A stretch of 64,000 nt of DNA, from positions 22,052 through 86,051 of the forward strand of contig NZ_JADDRL010000033.1 in NCBI RefSeq assembly GCF_021538895.1, given 5' to 3'. Shown here piece by piece: positions 1 through 8,270 of the stretch. The stretch comes from Streptomyces olivochromogenes (GTDB lineage: Bacteria; Actinomycetota; Actinomycetes; Streptomycetales; Streptomycetaceae). Positions within the stretch are counted from its first letter, which is position 1; each line of letters begins with the position of its first letter. The notes beneath the pieces were generated by a model. That model worked only from the letters and a program-made list of their open reading frames with translations. It did not search any database and was not told where the DNA came from. The translations under genes and the position numbers were made by a program.

Positions 1-1
1 C

Positions 2-91
2 GGCCGCATCGACATCGCCGTCCTCGACGGCGGACCCGCCGAGTACGCGGCCGCCCACAGCCGGCGGCTCACCCAGGGGGCGGACGCGTGA
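2..91 (+). CDS. 3' end of an unidentified CDS
   Basis: The window opens inside an open frame that reads to a TGA at 89-91 and encodes about 29 residues, with the stretch IAVLDGGPAEYAAAH near its end. The TGA overlaps the GTG of the next gene (GTGA), so the two were probably co-translated. The LDGG element is reminiscent of the C-terminal part of rhodanese-like domains, but too little is present to assign a family; function unknown. Confidence 0.5.
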   Translation, partial: GRIDIAVLDGGPAEYAAAHSRRLTQGADA

Positions 92-1350
92 ACGCCACTC
101 CCGCGACCGCCGCACCGGCCGACGCGTCCGGACGGCCCGTCCGCCTGGGCCTGCGGGAGAACTGGCTCCAGTTCACCCTGCTCGTCGTCGTCAACGTCTG
201 CGTCGGCGGTCTGGTCGGCCTGGAACGCACCACCGTCCCGCTCATCGGCGCCGAGGTCTTCGGCCTCACCAGCGACCTCGCCGTCTTCTCCTTCATCATC
301 GCCTTCGGCGTCACGAAGGCACTGACCAACCTCGCCGCCGGCGCCCTCACCGCCCGCTTCCGCCGCAGGCAACTCCTGCTGACCGGCTGGCTGATCGGCA
401 TCCCCGTCCCCTTCGCCCTCGCCTGGGCGCCCTCCTGGGGCTGGATCGTCGCCGCGAACGTCCTGCTCGGACTCAACCAGGGGCTGACCTGGTCGATGAC
501 CGTCAACATGAAGATCGACCTCGTCGGACCGTCCCGGCGGGGCCTGGCCACCGGCCTCAACGAAGCCGCCGGCTACACCGCCGTCGGCGCCACCGCCCTG
601 CTCACCGGGTACCTCGCCACCCACCACGGGCTGCGCCCCACCCCCGAACTCATCGGCGTCGTCTTCGTCGCCGCCGGCCTCGCCCTGTCCCTCGTCGTCC
701 GCGACACCGCGGCGCACGTGGCCCTCGAACTCGCCCAGCACGCCAAGCCCTTGCCCACCGGCGAGGACGCGGGACTGGCCGCCACCTTCGCCCGTACCTC
801 CTGGCGCGACCGCTCCCTGCGCGGCGCCAGCCAGGCCGGCCTGGTCAACAACCTCAACGACGGCCTCACCTGGGGTGTCTTTCCCCTGCTCTTCACCGAC
901 CACGGCCTGGGCCTCGCCGCCGTGGGCCTGATCAAGGGCCTCTACCCCATCCTGTGGGGCCTCGGCCAGATTCCCACCGGCCACCTCGCCGACCGCATCG
1001 GCCGCAAACCCCTGATCGTCCACGGCATGCTCGTCCAAGCCGCCGGATTCGTCCTCGCGCTCGCCCTCCTCGGCCGCCCGCTGCTCGCCGGAGTCGTCTC
1101 CGCGGTCTTCCTCGGCATCGGCACCGCCATGGTCTACCCGGCCCTGATCGCCACCGTCTCCGACCACGCCCACCCCACCTGGCGCGCGAACGCCCTCGGC
1201 ACCTACCGCTTCTGGCGCGACATCGGCTACGCGGTCGGCGCCCTGGTGGCCGGCATCCTCGCCGACGCGCTCGGACTCAACGCCACGGTCGTCGCCGCCG
1301 CCGTCCTCACGGCCGTGTCCGGCGTCTTCGCGGCGCGCTGGATCACCTGA
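88..1350 (+). CDS. MFS transporter (probable drug/metabolite exporter)
   Basis: A 420-residue polytopic protein with about 12 hydrophobic segments, typical of the major facilitator superfamily. The signature loop after TM2 is present in weak form (ALTARFRRRQLLL), and its second-half counterpart is clear (GHLADRIGRKPLIVHG, around residue 295). The hydrophilic loop in the middle (about residues 205-245) fits the usual six-plus-six layout. The GTG start overlaps the upstream stop, implying an operon with the truncated gene at the window edge. Substrate cannot be read from sequence; proton-driven efflux is the family default. Assignment to MFS is firm, specificity open. Confidence 0.9.
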   Translation: MNATPATAAPADASGRPVRLGLRENWLQFTLLVVVNVCVGGLVGLERTTVPLIGAEVFGLTSDLAVFSFIIAFGVTKALTNLAAGALTARFRRRQLLLTGWLIGIPVPFALAWAPSWGWIVAANVLLGLNQGLTWSMTVNMKIDLVGPSRRGLATGLNEAAGYTAVGATALLTGYLATHHGLRPTPELIGVVFVAAGLALSLVVRDTAAHVALELAQHAKPLPTGEDAGLAATFARTSWRDRSLRGASQAGLVNNLNDGLTWGVFPLLFTDHGLGLAAVGLIKGLYPILWGLGQIPTGHLADRIGRKPLIVHGMLVQAAGFVLALALLGRPLLAGVVSAVFLGIGTAMVYPALIATVSDHAHPTWRANALGTYRFWRDIGYAVGALVAGILADALGLNATVVAAAVLTAVSGVFAARWIT

Positions 1351-1423
1351 GCAGCGCCGCACCGCCGCACCGGCGAGACCCTGGCAGATGCGGCCGGGCG
1401 CGGCCTATCGTGAAGTCACTTCG

Positions 1424-1446
1424 CTCTGTAGTGACTCCGCCACATC
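1424..1446. promoter_or_regulatory. inverted repeat upstream of gerW-like gene
   Basis: AGTCACT at 1424-1430 is repeated as AGTGACT at 1440-1446, a perfect 7-bp inverted repeat with 9 bp between. It lies about 45 bp upstream of the next ATG and could be an operator or a small hairpin in the leader. No regulator is adjacent, so its role is unknown. Confidence 0.4.
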
Positions 1447-1488
1447 CCGTACGGACGCCTGCCCTCCTCACCAGGAAGCGAGCCCCCG

Positions 1489-1929
1489 ATGAGCGGCACC
1501 GAGAAGACCCCCGCTTCCGTCCCGCTCGGGGACCTCACCGCGGAGCACGCCTCCGTCACCCTGCTGGAGCGGCTGGCCGACAAACTCGGCGCCCGGGCCT
1601 CGGTGGCCGCGGTGTACGGCGAACCCGTCACCCGGGACGGCGTCACCGTCATCCCCGTGGCCCGGGTCGGCTTCGGCTTCGGCGGCGGCACCGGGCGCGA
1701 GATCGGTACCGCCAAGACCGCCAAGACCGCCGAGGGCGGCGGGGGAGGCGGCGGCCTGGAGGCCCGCCCGCTCGGCTTCATCGAGATCAAGGACGGTACG
1801 GCGGTCTACAAGCCCATCCGCGACCCGTGGACGGACGTGGCTCTCCCGCTGGTGGCCGTGCTGGCCGGGGTCCTCGGCACCAAGTCGGTGCGCGCCCTGA
1901 CCCGGCTGCGGAGTCGTCGCCGTACTTGA
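1489..1929 (+). CDS. GerW/YtfJ family sporulation-associated protein
   Basis: A 146-residue protein with the hallmarks of the Spore_YtfJ (GerW) family: a VYGEPVTRDGVTVIPVARV strand region (residues 42-60), the glycine-rich GFGFGGGTG (62-70), a second poly-glycine run (GGGGGGGL), and the conserved PLGFIEIKDG followed by a hydrophobic C-terminal segment. Family members in Bacillus are linked to spore germination; in streptomycetes they are common and poorly characterised. It stands alone between non-coding stretches and starts at an ATG. The family call is secure; the process it serves here is not known. Confidence 0.88.
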   Translation: MSGTEKTPASVPLGDLTAEHASVTLLERLADKLGARASVAAVYGEPVTRDGVTVIPVARVGFGFGGGTGREIGTAKTAKTAEGGGGGGGLEARPLGFIEIKDGTAVYKPIRDPWTDVALPLVAVLAGVLGTKSVRALTRLRSRRRT

Positions 1930-2289
1930 GCGCGCGAGCGCGCGGGCGCTTGCGACGGCCTGCGCCCGGATCTCGCTCGAAGTGACAGGCGGCCACGGCG
2001 AAGGGAAGACTGATCCCATCACGTCGTGCACACCCGCTCCTGCGAGGACAGCATGTGGTCCCGGACATCGATCGCCGACCCTGCCCGTCACCATCGCCGA
2101 CCCTGCCTGTCATTCAGCGGAGCCCACGCACCGGCGTCACAAGCCACCCATGATGCGGTGCCGAGGCGTGCGCGACCTTCATGAACGCGGTTCGGGGCGC
2201 CTTCCGTAGCGGGGCGCGTCGCTGCCCCGAAGGCACTGGCCGGACCGGGCCGTGCGGGAGTGGGAACCCCCGGAGTAAGGAGTCCGATC
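1930..2289. other. intergenic region with a 20-bp direct repeat
   Basis: No convincing gene in these 360 bp. Just after the gerW-like stop is a short G/C hairpin (GCGCGC at 1930-1935 and 1938-1943). A 20-bp direct repeat beginning ATCGCCGACCCTGCC occupies 2071-2090 and 2093-2112 with one mismatch, a 22-bp period. A purine-rich ribosome-binding site (GTAAGGAG, about 2275-2282) precedes the next gene. Confidence 0.4.
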
Positions 2290-2988
2290 ATGGAAATCAA
2301 TGGATCGGTCGCCCTGGTGACCGGCGCGAACCGGGGCATCGGACTGGCCTTCTCGCGCGCCCTGCTGGCCCGGGGAGCCGCCAAGGTGTACGCGGGCGTC
2401 CGCCGGCCCGAGGACTTCGAGGAGCCCGGGCTGGAAGCCCTACGCCTCGATGTCACCGACCCCGAACAGGTCGCGGCCGCGGCGGCGGCCGCGACCGACG
2501 TCACCATCGTGATCAACAACGCGGGCATCCAGGCGGGGCCCGGACTCTTCGAGGGATCCTTCGACGGTGCGCGGCGGGAGCTGGAGGTGAACTACCTGGG
2601 CACCTGGTCCGTGTCGCGGGCCTTCGCGCCGGTGCTCGCCGCCAACGGTGGCGGAGCCCTGGTGAACATGCTGTCGGTGGCCTCATGGCGAGCCAACAGC
2701 CGCTGGCCCAGCTACGCGGCGTCGAAGTCCGCCCAGTGGTCCCTGACCAACGCGCTCCGCGTCGCGCTGCGGGAACAGGGCACGCTCGTCGTCGGGGTGC
2801 ACGCGGGCTATGTGGACACCGACGCCACCGTGACGGTCGACGCCCCGAAGATCGAGGCGGCGGACGTGGCCGAGATGACGATGGACGCCATCGCACGCGA
2901 CGAGCCGGAAGTCCTCGTCGACGAACCCGCCCGCCAGGTGCGCGCCGCCCTGTCCGGCCCCTTGGATCTGCAGTACCCGACCCCCTGA
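2290..2988 (+). CDS. SDR family oxidoreductase
   Basis: A 232-residue classical short-chain dehydrogenase/reductase. The nucleotide-binding motif TGANRGIG is at residues 11-18, the NNAG motif follows strand 4 (INNAGIQAG), and the catalytic Ser plus Tyr-x3-Lys are present (LSVASW ... YAASK). The ATG at 2290 is preferred over an upstream in-frame GTG at 2260 because it is preceded by GTAAGGAG and begins right at the Rossmann strand. It is followed 59 bp later by a dihydrolipoamide-dehydrogenase-like gene on the same strand, so co-transcription is likely. Substrate unknown; length and motifs are normal. Confidence 0.93.
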   Translation: MEINGSVALVTGANRGIGLAFSRALLARGAAKVYAGVRRPEDFEEPGLEALRLDVTDPEQVAAAAAAATDVTIVINNAGIQAGPGLFEGSFDGARRELEVNYLGTWSVSRAFAPVLAANGGGALVNMLSVASWRANSRWPSYAASKSAQWSLTNALRVALREQGTLVVGVHAGYVDTDATVTVDAPKIEAADVAEMTMDAIARDEPEVLVDEPARQVRAALSGPLDLQYPTP

Positions 2989-3047
2989 CCACCCTGACCA
3001 CGCTCGGAGCGACGGCGAGGCGGACCGAGGCGGAGCGAGGTGGAGCG

Positions 3048-4445
3048 ATGGACACGGACTTCGACGTCGTCGTCCTGGGGGCCGGCCCGGGCGGATACGT
3101 GGCCGCCGTCCGGTGCGCCCAGCTGGGACTGCGTACGGCGATCGTGGAAGGCCGGTTCTGGGGCGGAGTCTGCCTGAACATCGGATGCATCCCCGCGAAG
3201 GCCCTGCTGCGCAACGCGGAGATCGCCCACCTGGTCACGCACGACGCGGAGAAGTTCGGCCTGAAGATCGGTGGAGACGTGACCCTGGACTACCGGGCCG
3301 CCTATGAGCGAAGCCGGGTGGTGGCCGACGGGCGCGCCAAGGGCGTCGGCTATCTGATGCGCAAGAACAAGATCGCCCAGTTCGAGGGGCAGGGCACGTT
3401 CCTCGACCCGCACACGATGCAGGTGCGGATGAGGGACGGCGAGGCGACGCTGTCCTTCCGTTTCTGCGTCATCGCGACCGGAGCGACCGTGAAGCTGCTC
3501 CCGGGGACGACACTGGGCAGGCGCGTCGTCACCTACGAGGAGCAGATCCTCTCCGACAGCCTCCCGGCGAGCCTGATCATCGCCGGTGCGGGTGCCATCG
3601 GGGTCGAGTTCGCGTATCTGCTGCGGTGTTACGGGGTCGAGGTGACGCTGGTCGAGTTCCTCGACCGGATCGCGCCCCTGGAGGACGAGGAGGTCTCGGC
3701 CGAGCTCACCAAGCGCTTCCGGCGCCAGGGGATCAACCTGCTGACCTCCACGCGGGTGCGGAGCATCGAGGAGGCCGACGACCGGGTCCGTGTGGTCGTC
3801 GAGCGGGAGGGCCGGCCGGAGGTCCTGGAGGCGGAGAAGGTGCTGCAGGCCACGGGCTTCCACCCGCGGACCGGTGGCTACGGGCTGCCTTCCACGGGCG
3901 TCCGGCTCACCGATCGCGGAGCCATCGCCATCGACGGGTACTGCCGCACCGACCAGCCGCACATCTACGCGATCGGCGATGTGACGGCGAAGCAGATGCT
4001 GGCCCACACCGCCGAGGCGATGGGCGTCGTCGCCGCCGAGAGCATCGCCGGCGCGGAGACCATGGAGCTGGACTACCGCATGATTCCGCGCGCGACGTTC
4101 TGCCGGCCGCAGATCGCCAGTTTCGGCTGGACCGAGAGCGAGGCGCGCGGTGAGGGCTTCGACGTCCGGGTGGCGACGTTCCCGTTCACCGCCAACGCCA
4201 AGGCGCACGGATTCGGCGACACCGCGGGCTTCGTGAAGCTGATCAGCGACGGCCGCCACGGCGAACTGCTGGGCGGCCACATGATCGGTCCGGACGTCAC
4301 CGAGCTGCTGCCCGAGCTCACGCTGGCGCAGAAATGGGACCTCACGGTGACCGAGCTCATCCGGAACGTCCATGCGCATCCGACGCTGAGCGAGGCGGTC
4401 CAGGACGCCCTGCACGGCCTCGCGGGACACATGATCAACCTCTGA
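3048..4445 (+). CDS. lpd: Dihydrolipoamide dehydrogenase-like flavoprotein disulfide reductase
   Basis: A 465-residue FAD/NAD-dependent disulfide oxidoreductase. The N-terminal FAD motif GAGPGGYVAA is followed by the redox-active CLNIGC within GGVCLNIGCIPAKALL; a second Rossmann motif (AGAGAIGVEF) binds NAD(H); the C-terminal dimerisation domain ends with HAHPTLSEAVQDA, carrying the His-Glu pair of the active site. This matches lipoyl dehydrogenase in length and motif order. It is not next to E1/E2 components, so it may be an extra paralogue serving another lipoyl or disulfide substrate, for example with the neighbouring SDR. The ATG at 3048 is chosen because it directly precedes the FAD fold; the frame stays open far upstream. 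Confidence 0.9.
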   Translation: MDTDFDVVVLGAGPGGYVAAVRCAQLGLRTAIVEGRFWGGVCLNIGCIPAKALLRNAEIAHLVTHDAEKFGLKIGGDVTLDYRAAYERSRVVADGRAKGVGYLMRKNKIAQFEGQGTFLDPHTMQVRMRDGEATLSFRFCVIATGATVKLLPGTTLGRRVVTYEEQILSDSLPASLIIAGAGAIGVEFAYLLRCYGVEVTLVEFLDRIAPLEDEEVSAELTKRFRRQGINLLTSTRVRSIEEADDRVRVVVEREGRPEVLEAEKVLQATGFHPRTGGYGLPSTGVRLTDRGAIAIDGYCRTDQPHIYAIGDVTAKQMLAHTAEAMGVVAAESIAGAETMELDYRMIPRATFCRPQIASFGWTESEARGEGFDVRVATFPFTANAKAHGFGDTAGFVKLISDGRHGELLGGHMIGPDVTELLPELTLAQKWDLTVTELIRNVHAHPTLSEAVQDALHGLAGHMINL

Positions 4446-4485
4446 AACCGTGGCCCCCGGTCCACCCGTACTTCTGGGCCACCCG

Positions 4486-4953
4486 TCAGGTCGCCGTGTG
4501 TGCCGAGGCGCCGGGTCGCGTGTAGGCCTGCCGCGGGTTGAGGGGCCCGTGATCGCCCGCGCAGACGACGACGACTTCCAGCGGGTCGTCGCAGTCACGG
4601 TGCCGCACCTCCAGGGGCGGTCCCTCCGGATCCGCGGTGTAGCGGTCGCCCCACTGCTTCAGGGCGATCATCACGGGCCACAGGTCCCAGCCCTTGGCCG
4701 AGAGCCGGTACTCGTGGCGGGTGCGATGCCCAGGCTCACGGTACGGAACGGTGTCCAGGATCCCGGCCGCGACCAGCTTGCGCAGCCGGTCCGCCAGCAC
4801 CGCCTCGGACATCCCCACGTGCCGCCGGAAGTCGTCGAAGCGGCGCACGCCGTTCATCGCGTCACGCAACACCAGCAGAGACCACTTCTCGCCGATCAGG
4901 TCGAGGGTGCGCTGCACGGTGCAGTTCTCGGTGCTCAGGTCCAGCCAGGCCAT
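4486..4953 (-). CDS. HxlR-type winged-helix transcriptional regulator
   Basis: A 155-residue HxlR-family protein: CTVQRTLDLIGEKWSLLVLRD is replaced by the typical start of the fold (Cys, then GEKW, then LLVLRD), followed by the winged helix with RFDDFRRHVGMSEAVLADRL and the wing (TRHEYRLSAKGWDL). The ATG at 4953 is preferred because TACGAT, a good -10, sits six bases upstream on the minus strand, giving a leaderless start; an in-frame ATG at 4980 is the alternative. The gene is divergent from a thioesterase and shares its promoter region, so it probably controls both itself and that gene. The inducer is unknown. Confidence 0.9.
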   Translation of the reverse strand: MAWLDLSTENCTVQRTLDLIGEKWSLLVLRDAMNGVRRFDDFRRHVGMSEAVLADRLRKLVAAGILDTVPYREPGHRTRHEYRLSAKGWDLWPVMIALKQWGDRYTADPEGPPLEVRHRDCDDPLEVVVVCAGDHGPLNPRQAYTRPGASAHTAT

Positions 4954-4959
4954 GGGGCC

Positions 4960-5035
4960 ATCGTAGGCTGACTGCGACATTGACAGCCAGAGGTTCGACT
5001 GGCTAACTTCAAATCTGGAAGCCAGCTGAGGAGGG
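4960..5035. promoter_or_regulatory. overlapping divergent promoters with palindromic operators
   Basis: For the plus strand, TTGACA (4980-4985), an 18-bp spacer and TAACTT (5004-5009) form a good promoter. The spacer is exactly filled by the inverted repeat GCCAG-N8-CTGGC (4986-5003). A second dyad, CTGG-AAG-CCAG, is at 5015-5025, followed by the ribosome-binding site AGGAGGG before ATG 5043. On the minus strand, TACGAT (4965-4960) serves the HxlR gene. A repressor bound to the dyad would block both directions. Confidence 0.65.
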
Positions 5036-5042
5036 CACGGTC

Positions 5043-5537
5043 ATGTCGAGGTCACGCACGTTCGAGTGGGAGGACCCGGGTATCTCCGCGGCCGCCGTCG
5101 GCCAGGAGAGCGGACTCGACTTCCTGCGCGGAGTGCTCGACGGACGTCTGCCCGCCGCGCCCATCGGCGCGACCGTCGGCTTCTGCCTGGAAGAGGTCGA
5201 CTTCGGGCGCGCCGTCTTCGTCCTGGAACCGGGGGAGGACCACTACAACCCCATCGGCAGCGTGCACGGCGGTGTCTACGCCACCCTGCTCGACTCGGCC
5301 GCGGGCTGCGCCGTGCAGTCCATCCTGCCGGCGGGCATGGGATACACCTCGCTCGACCTCAGCGTGAAGTTCCTGCGCCGCATCACCGTCGACACGGGCA
5401 AGGTCCGCGCCGTCGGCTCCCTCCTCAACCACGGCCGCCGCACCGCCCTCGCGCAGGCCGAACTCCTCGACTCCGACGACCGCCTGCTGGCCCACGCGAC
5501 GAGCAGTTGCATGCTGTTTCCGGTGCCGGCCGGCTGA
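5043..5537 (+). CDS. PaaI-type hotdog-fold thioesterase
   Basis: A 164-residue single hotdog protein of the PaaI/YbgC-like acyl-CoA thioesterase group. The signature NPIGSVHGGVYATLLDSAAG is at about residues 70-89, where the HGG turn and the Asp on the hotdog helix form the usual active site. The length is slightly more than the 130-150 typical of the family because of an N-terminal extension. It hydrolyses acyl-CoA thioesters by family inference. It is divergent from the HxlR regulator with operator dyads in the shared promoter, so is probably its target. The start has a strong ribosome-binding site. Confidence 0.88.
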   Translation: MSRSRTFEWEDPGISAAAVGQESGLDFLRGVLDGRLPAAPIGATVGFCLEEVDFGRAVFVLEPGEDHYNPIGSVHGGVYATLLDSAAGCAVQSILPAGMGYTSLDLSVKFLRRITVDTGKVRAVGSLLNHGRRTALAQAELLDSDDRLLAHATSSCMLFPVPAG

Positions 5538-5666
5538 GGTCTTTCGGGGAGCCGAAACGTCGCGGTGATGCCGTGTTAGCGTCAGCGCGGAGGCTCGTAC
5601 GTGCCTGCCCCGGACGAGATGCGCGCCGTACCCGGTCTGCCAAGACGACGCGCCGGAGGAGACGTC

Positions 5667-6542
5667 ATGGACGCGGGTACGGGCCTGATCGATTTCGCCG
5701 GTGGTGTTCCCCGGCCCCAGGCGCTGGACGTCCGGTGGATCCACGGCTCGCCGTCGGCGAAGCACAACGCCGATCCGGACATCCAGGTCCATGCCTACGA
5801 CGAGCACACGTTCATCCTGCGGCAGAACATGGCGATCGACTATGAAGCGCCGTTCCTGTTCCTGCTGTTCGGCAACTCCCGGGCGGTGTTGATCGACACC
5901 GGTGCCACCGCGTCCGCGGAGTTCTTTCCGCTGCGCCGGGTGGTCGACGAACTCGTCGACGGGTGGCTCGCCCGGCACCCCCGGGAGGAGTATCACCTCC
6001 TCGTTCTGCACACCCACGCACACGGTGACCACGTCGCGGGCGACGGGCAGTTCGCCGACCGCCCCCACACCACCGTGGTGGGCGCGGACCTGGCCACCGC
6101 CTGGGAGTACTTCCGGTTCGACGCGGACCCCGACGCCGTGAGCACGGTCGACCTGAGCGGCCGGGTCCTGGAGTGCCTGGCCACCCCGGGCCACCACGAG
6201 GCGGCGGTGACGTTCTACGACCCGTGGACCGGGTTCCTGCTCACCGGAGACACGGTCTACCCCGGGCGGCTCTACATCCAGGACTGGCACGCCTTCGCCC
6301 GCACCATCGACCGGCTGATCGAGTTCTCCGACCGCCGGCCGGTCACGTACGTGCTCGGCTGCCACATCGAGATGACCAGTCGGCCGGGTGTGGACTATCC
6401 GATCCGTACCACCTACCAGCCCGACGAGCCCCCGCTCCAGATGACCACCGATCACCTGCGCCGGATCCGTGCGGCGATCGCGGAGGCCGGCGACCGGCCC
6501 GGCCGGCGCGCCTGCGCGGACTTCATCCTCTACCCCGTCTGA
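5667..6542 (+). CDS. Metallo-beta-lactamase fold hydrolase
   Basis: A 291-residue MBL-fold protein. Zinc ligands are visible in order: HTHAHGDH (residues about 115-122, the HxHxDH motif), the downstream His in ATPGHHEAA, the bridging Asp in LLTGDTVYPG, and a final His in LGCHIEM. The overall pattern resembles the general hydrolase branch of the superfamily rather than antibiotic-hydrolysing enzymes. The ATG at 5667 follows GGAGGA with good spacing, so the longer open frame from 5601 is not used. It is a stand-alone gene with no telling neighbours; the substrate is unknown. Confidence 0.9.
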   Translation: MDAGTGLIDFAGGVPRPQALDVRWIHGSPSAKHNADPDIQVHAYDEHTFILRQNMAIDYEAPFLFLLFGNSRAVLIDTGATASAEFFPLRRVVDELVDGWLARHPREEYHLLVLHTHAHGDHVAGDGQFADRPHTTVVGADLATAWEYFRFDADPDAVSTVDLSGRVLECLATPGHHEAAVTFYDPWTGFLLTGDTVYPGRLYIQDWHAFARTIDRLIEFSDRRPVTYVLGCHIEMTSRPGVDYPIRTTYQPDEPPLQMTTDHLRRIRAAIAEAGDRPGRRACADFILYPV

Positions 6543-6640
6543 CGCCGCCGGCCCGGACATCGGTCCGAGGGCGCTGTCAGTGCCGAGCCGTAGCCTTCCG
6601 GATATCCGCACATGGCGTGCCACTCGGAGCGTTGGGGGTA

Positions 6641-7948
6641 ATGATGCGCAGGCCGGTCGAGGGCGAGGTCTCCGTTCACTACGGCCAGATCTACGTCGAG
6701 AGCGATCCGGACAGCTACGGCCCGGACCTCGCCGAGGCGTTCGCGGGGCAGAGCTCCGGGCTCTGCGGGGCGGCGATCCCCGGCACGCTGTGGCTGACGA
6801 CCGGGCTGCACACCGGCGAGGTCGGATTCACCGTCGAAGTGCACGAGGACCCACCGCGGTTGGACCCGGAATGGGAGGACGTGGTGGAGGTGTCCTTCCG
6901 GCCCGTGTCGGACAGCACCGCGCTCGTCCTGTGGGGAGGCATGGGCGACTGGGACCTGGGCCTGGAAGAGACGGACTACCGGGTGCGCTACTGCGCCAAG
7001 GACATGGACGCGGCACGCGAGCGCGACACCCGACTCGACGACGAGCCCCAACTGGACAGCTACCTCCTCCAGTTCTGGCCGGCTCCGCCGTCGCCGGACC
7101 GCGTCCTCAAGCAGACCTCCGGTTCCGCCGCCTACTGGCACGGCTACGCCCGCGAGCTGCCGCCCCCTCCCACCCCCGCCGAACGCGCCGAGGCCGAACG
7201 CCTCGCCCGCCTCGCACAGGAACAGGCCGACAGAGAACGCGAACTCGCCTACGAACTGTGGGACTGGGGCGGGCAACTGCCCAGCCAGGCCCTGCGCGAG
7301 GTCGACGGCAACGTGAGCGGCCTGGTCCGCTTCGACGCGGCCCTCGTCCACACCATCGACGCCGCCGGCCCCGAGGTCCAGCGTGCGGTGGCGCTGCTGG
7401 CCGCGCGACGCGCATGCGAGACCGCCGGTCTCACGGAGCTCGACTGGATCTCCCGGGGGCTCACCGCCCTGGCCGAGGGACGCCCGCTGCCGCCGCCCCT
7501 GGACGAGCCGGACGCCGTCTGGCAGGCCCTGGACGCGGACCCGCATGCTCCCGACGGGACCGTGGGCCGGGCCGTCCCTCCGGAGTGGCCGCCCTTCCAG
7601 CCGCCCGCCGCCGACGACGACCCGTACGTGTCGATACCCCTCCCCGAGGCGATGACAGCGATCGTGGGCCCGGCGGCACCCATGGCGGAGCCGCTGAGTC
7701 CGCCCGATCCGCCGGTGCAGCCGCCCGCCGGAACATCCAGGTACATGTTGGTCGCCACGATCGGCGAGCCGGACCCGTCCCTGCGCATGTCCCAGCCGCA
7801 CATGGCCATCCCCGCACTGCTCGACGCCGCCCACCCCGACCCGCTCCGGGCAGCCCTCGACGCGGTGTTCGCGGCCGTGGCCACCTACGGCGAGGACTAC
7901 CCGGTACTCCTCCAGGAGGTGTGGTCCGCCTGCCGGGGGCAGGCGTAG
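6641..7948 (+). CDS. Unrecognised streptomycete protein, 435 aa
   Basis: I do not recognise this family. The protein has no signal peptide or membrane segment. Residues about 1-130 look like a compact beta-rich domain (for example VEVHEDPPRL and a tryptophan-rich WGGMGDWDLGLEETDYRVRY), then a helical, charged coiled-coil-like stretch (AERAEAERLARLAQEQADRE), a helical domain (about 210-310), a proline-rich linker, and a helical C-terminus. Start ATG at 6641 (a second ATG follows at once); the preceding GTTGGGGGTA is a modest ribosome-binding site. It is followed by a small acidic protein gene that may belong with it. Confidence 0.7.
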   Translation: MMRRPVEGEVSVHYGQIYVESDPDSYGPDLAEAFAGQSSGLCGAAIPGTLWLTTGLHTGEVGFTVEVHEDPPRLDPEWEDVVEVSFRPVSDSTALVLWGGMGDWDLGLEETDYRVRYCAKDMDAARERDTRLDDEPQLDSYLLQFWPAPPSPDRVLKQTSGSAAYWHGYARELPPPPTPAERAEAERLARLAQEQADRERELAYELWDWGGQLPSQALREVDGNVSGLVRFDAALVHTIDAAGPEVQRAVALLAARRACETAGLTELDWISRGLTALAEGRPLPPPLDEPDAVWQALDADPHAPDGTVGRAVPPEWPPFQPPAADDDPYVSIPLPEAMTAIVGPAAPMAEPLSPPDPPVQPPAGTSRYMLVATIGEPDPSLRMSQPHMAIPALLDAAHPDPLRAALDAVFAAVATYGEDYPVLLQEVWSACRGQA

Positions 7949-8037
7949 AGGGGGCCGGCATCCGAGCGGACGCGATCATTGCCCGGCCTTGGGCCGGGTG
8001 CCCGTAACCCCTGCGCGGGCTCCCGGTTGTGTCGGGT

Positions 8038-8238
8038 ATGGACGACCACCTTCTCGCCGCCGACACCTCTGACCTGCTGGACCTCGAGGAACCGCGGCTG
8101 CCCTTGCTGACCCTGTCCGAGGCACAGCAACTGCTGGAGGTGTTGCAGCACTTCGGCGCGACCGACCATGACTGGGGCGCGCAGGCCCGGCATTTCGCCG
8201 CCGGGCTCGCCGCCCGCGTGCCGTCGTACGACGCGTAG
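8038..8238 (+). CDS. Small acidic protein of unknown function
   Basis: A 66-residue leucine-rich acidic helical protein (DLLDLEEPRLPLLTLSEAQQ, then LLEVLQHFG). A GTG three codons upstream (8029) is an alternative start. It lies 90 bp after the unrecognised 435-residue gene on the same strand and ends just before the converging glycosyltransferase. Coding potential is supported by codon bias and by the plausible amphipathic sequence, but no domain is recognised. Confidence 0.55.
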   Translation: MDDHLLAADTSDLLDLEEPRLPLLTLSEAQQLLEVLQHFGATDHDWGAQARHFAAGLAARVPSYDA

Positions 8239-8270
8239 TCCCGCCCGGAGCGTCGAGCGGTCGGCCTTCC

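Noticed and set aside
1982..2209. 75-codon plus frame in the 1930-2289 gap
   Set aside because: No ribosome-binding site, no protein-like composition, and it spans the direct repeat; treated as non-coding.
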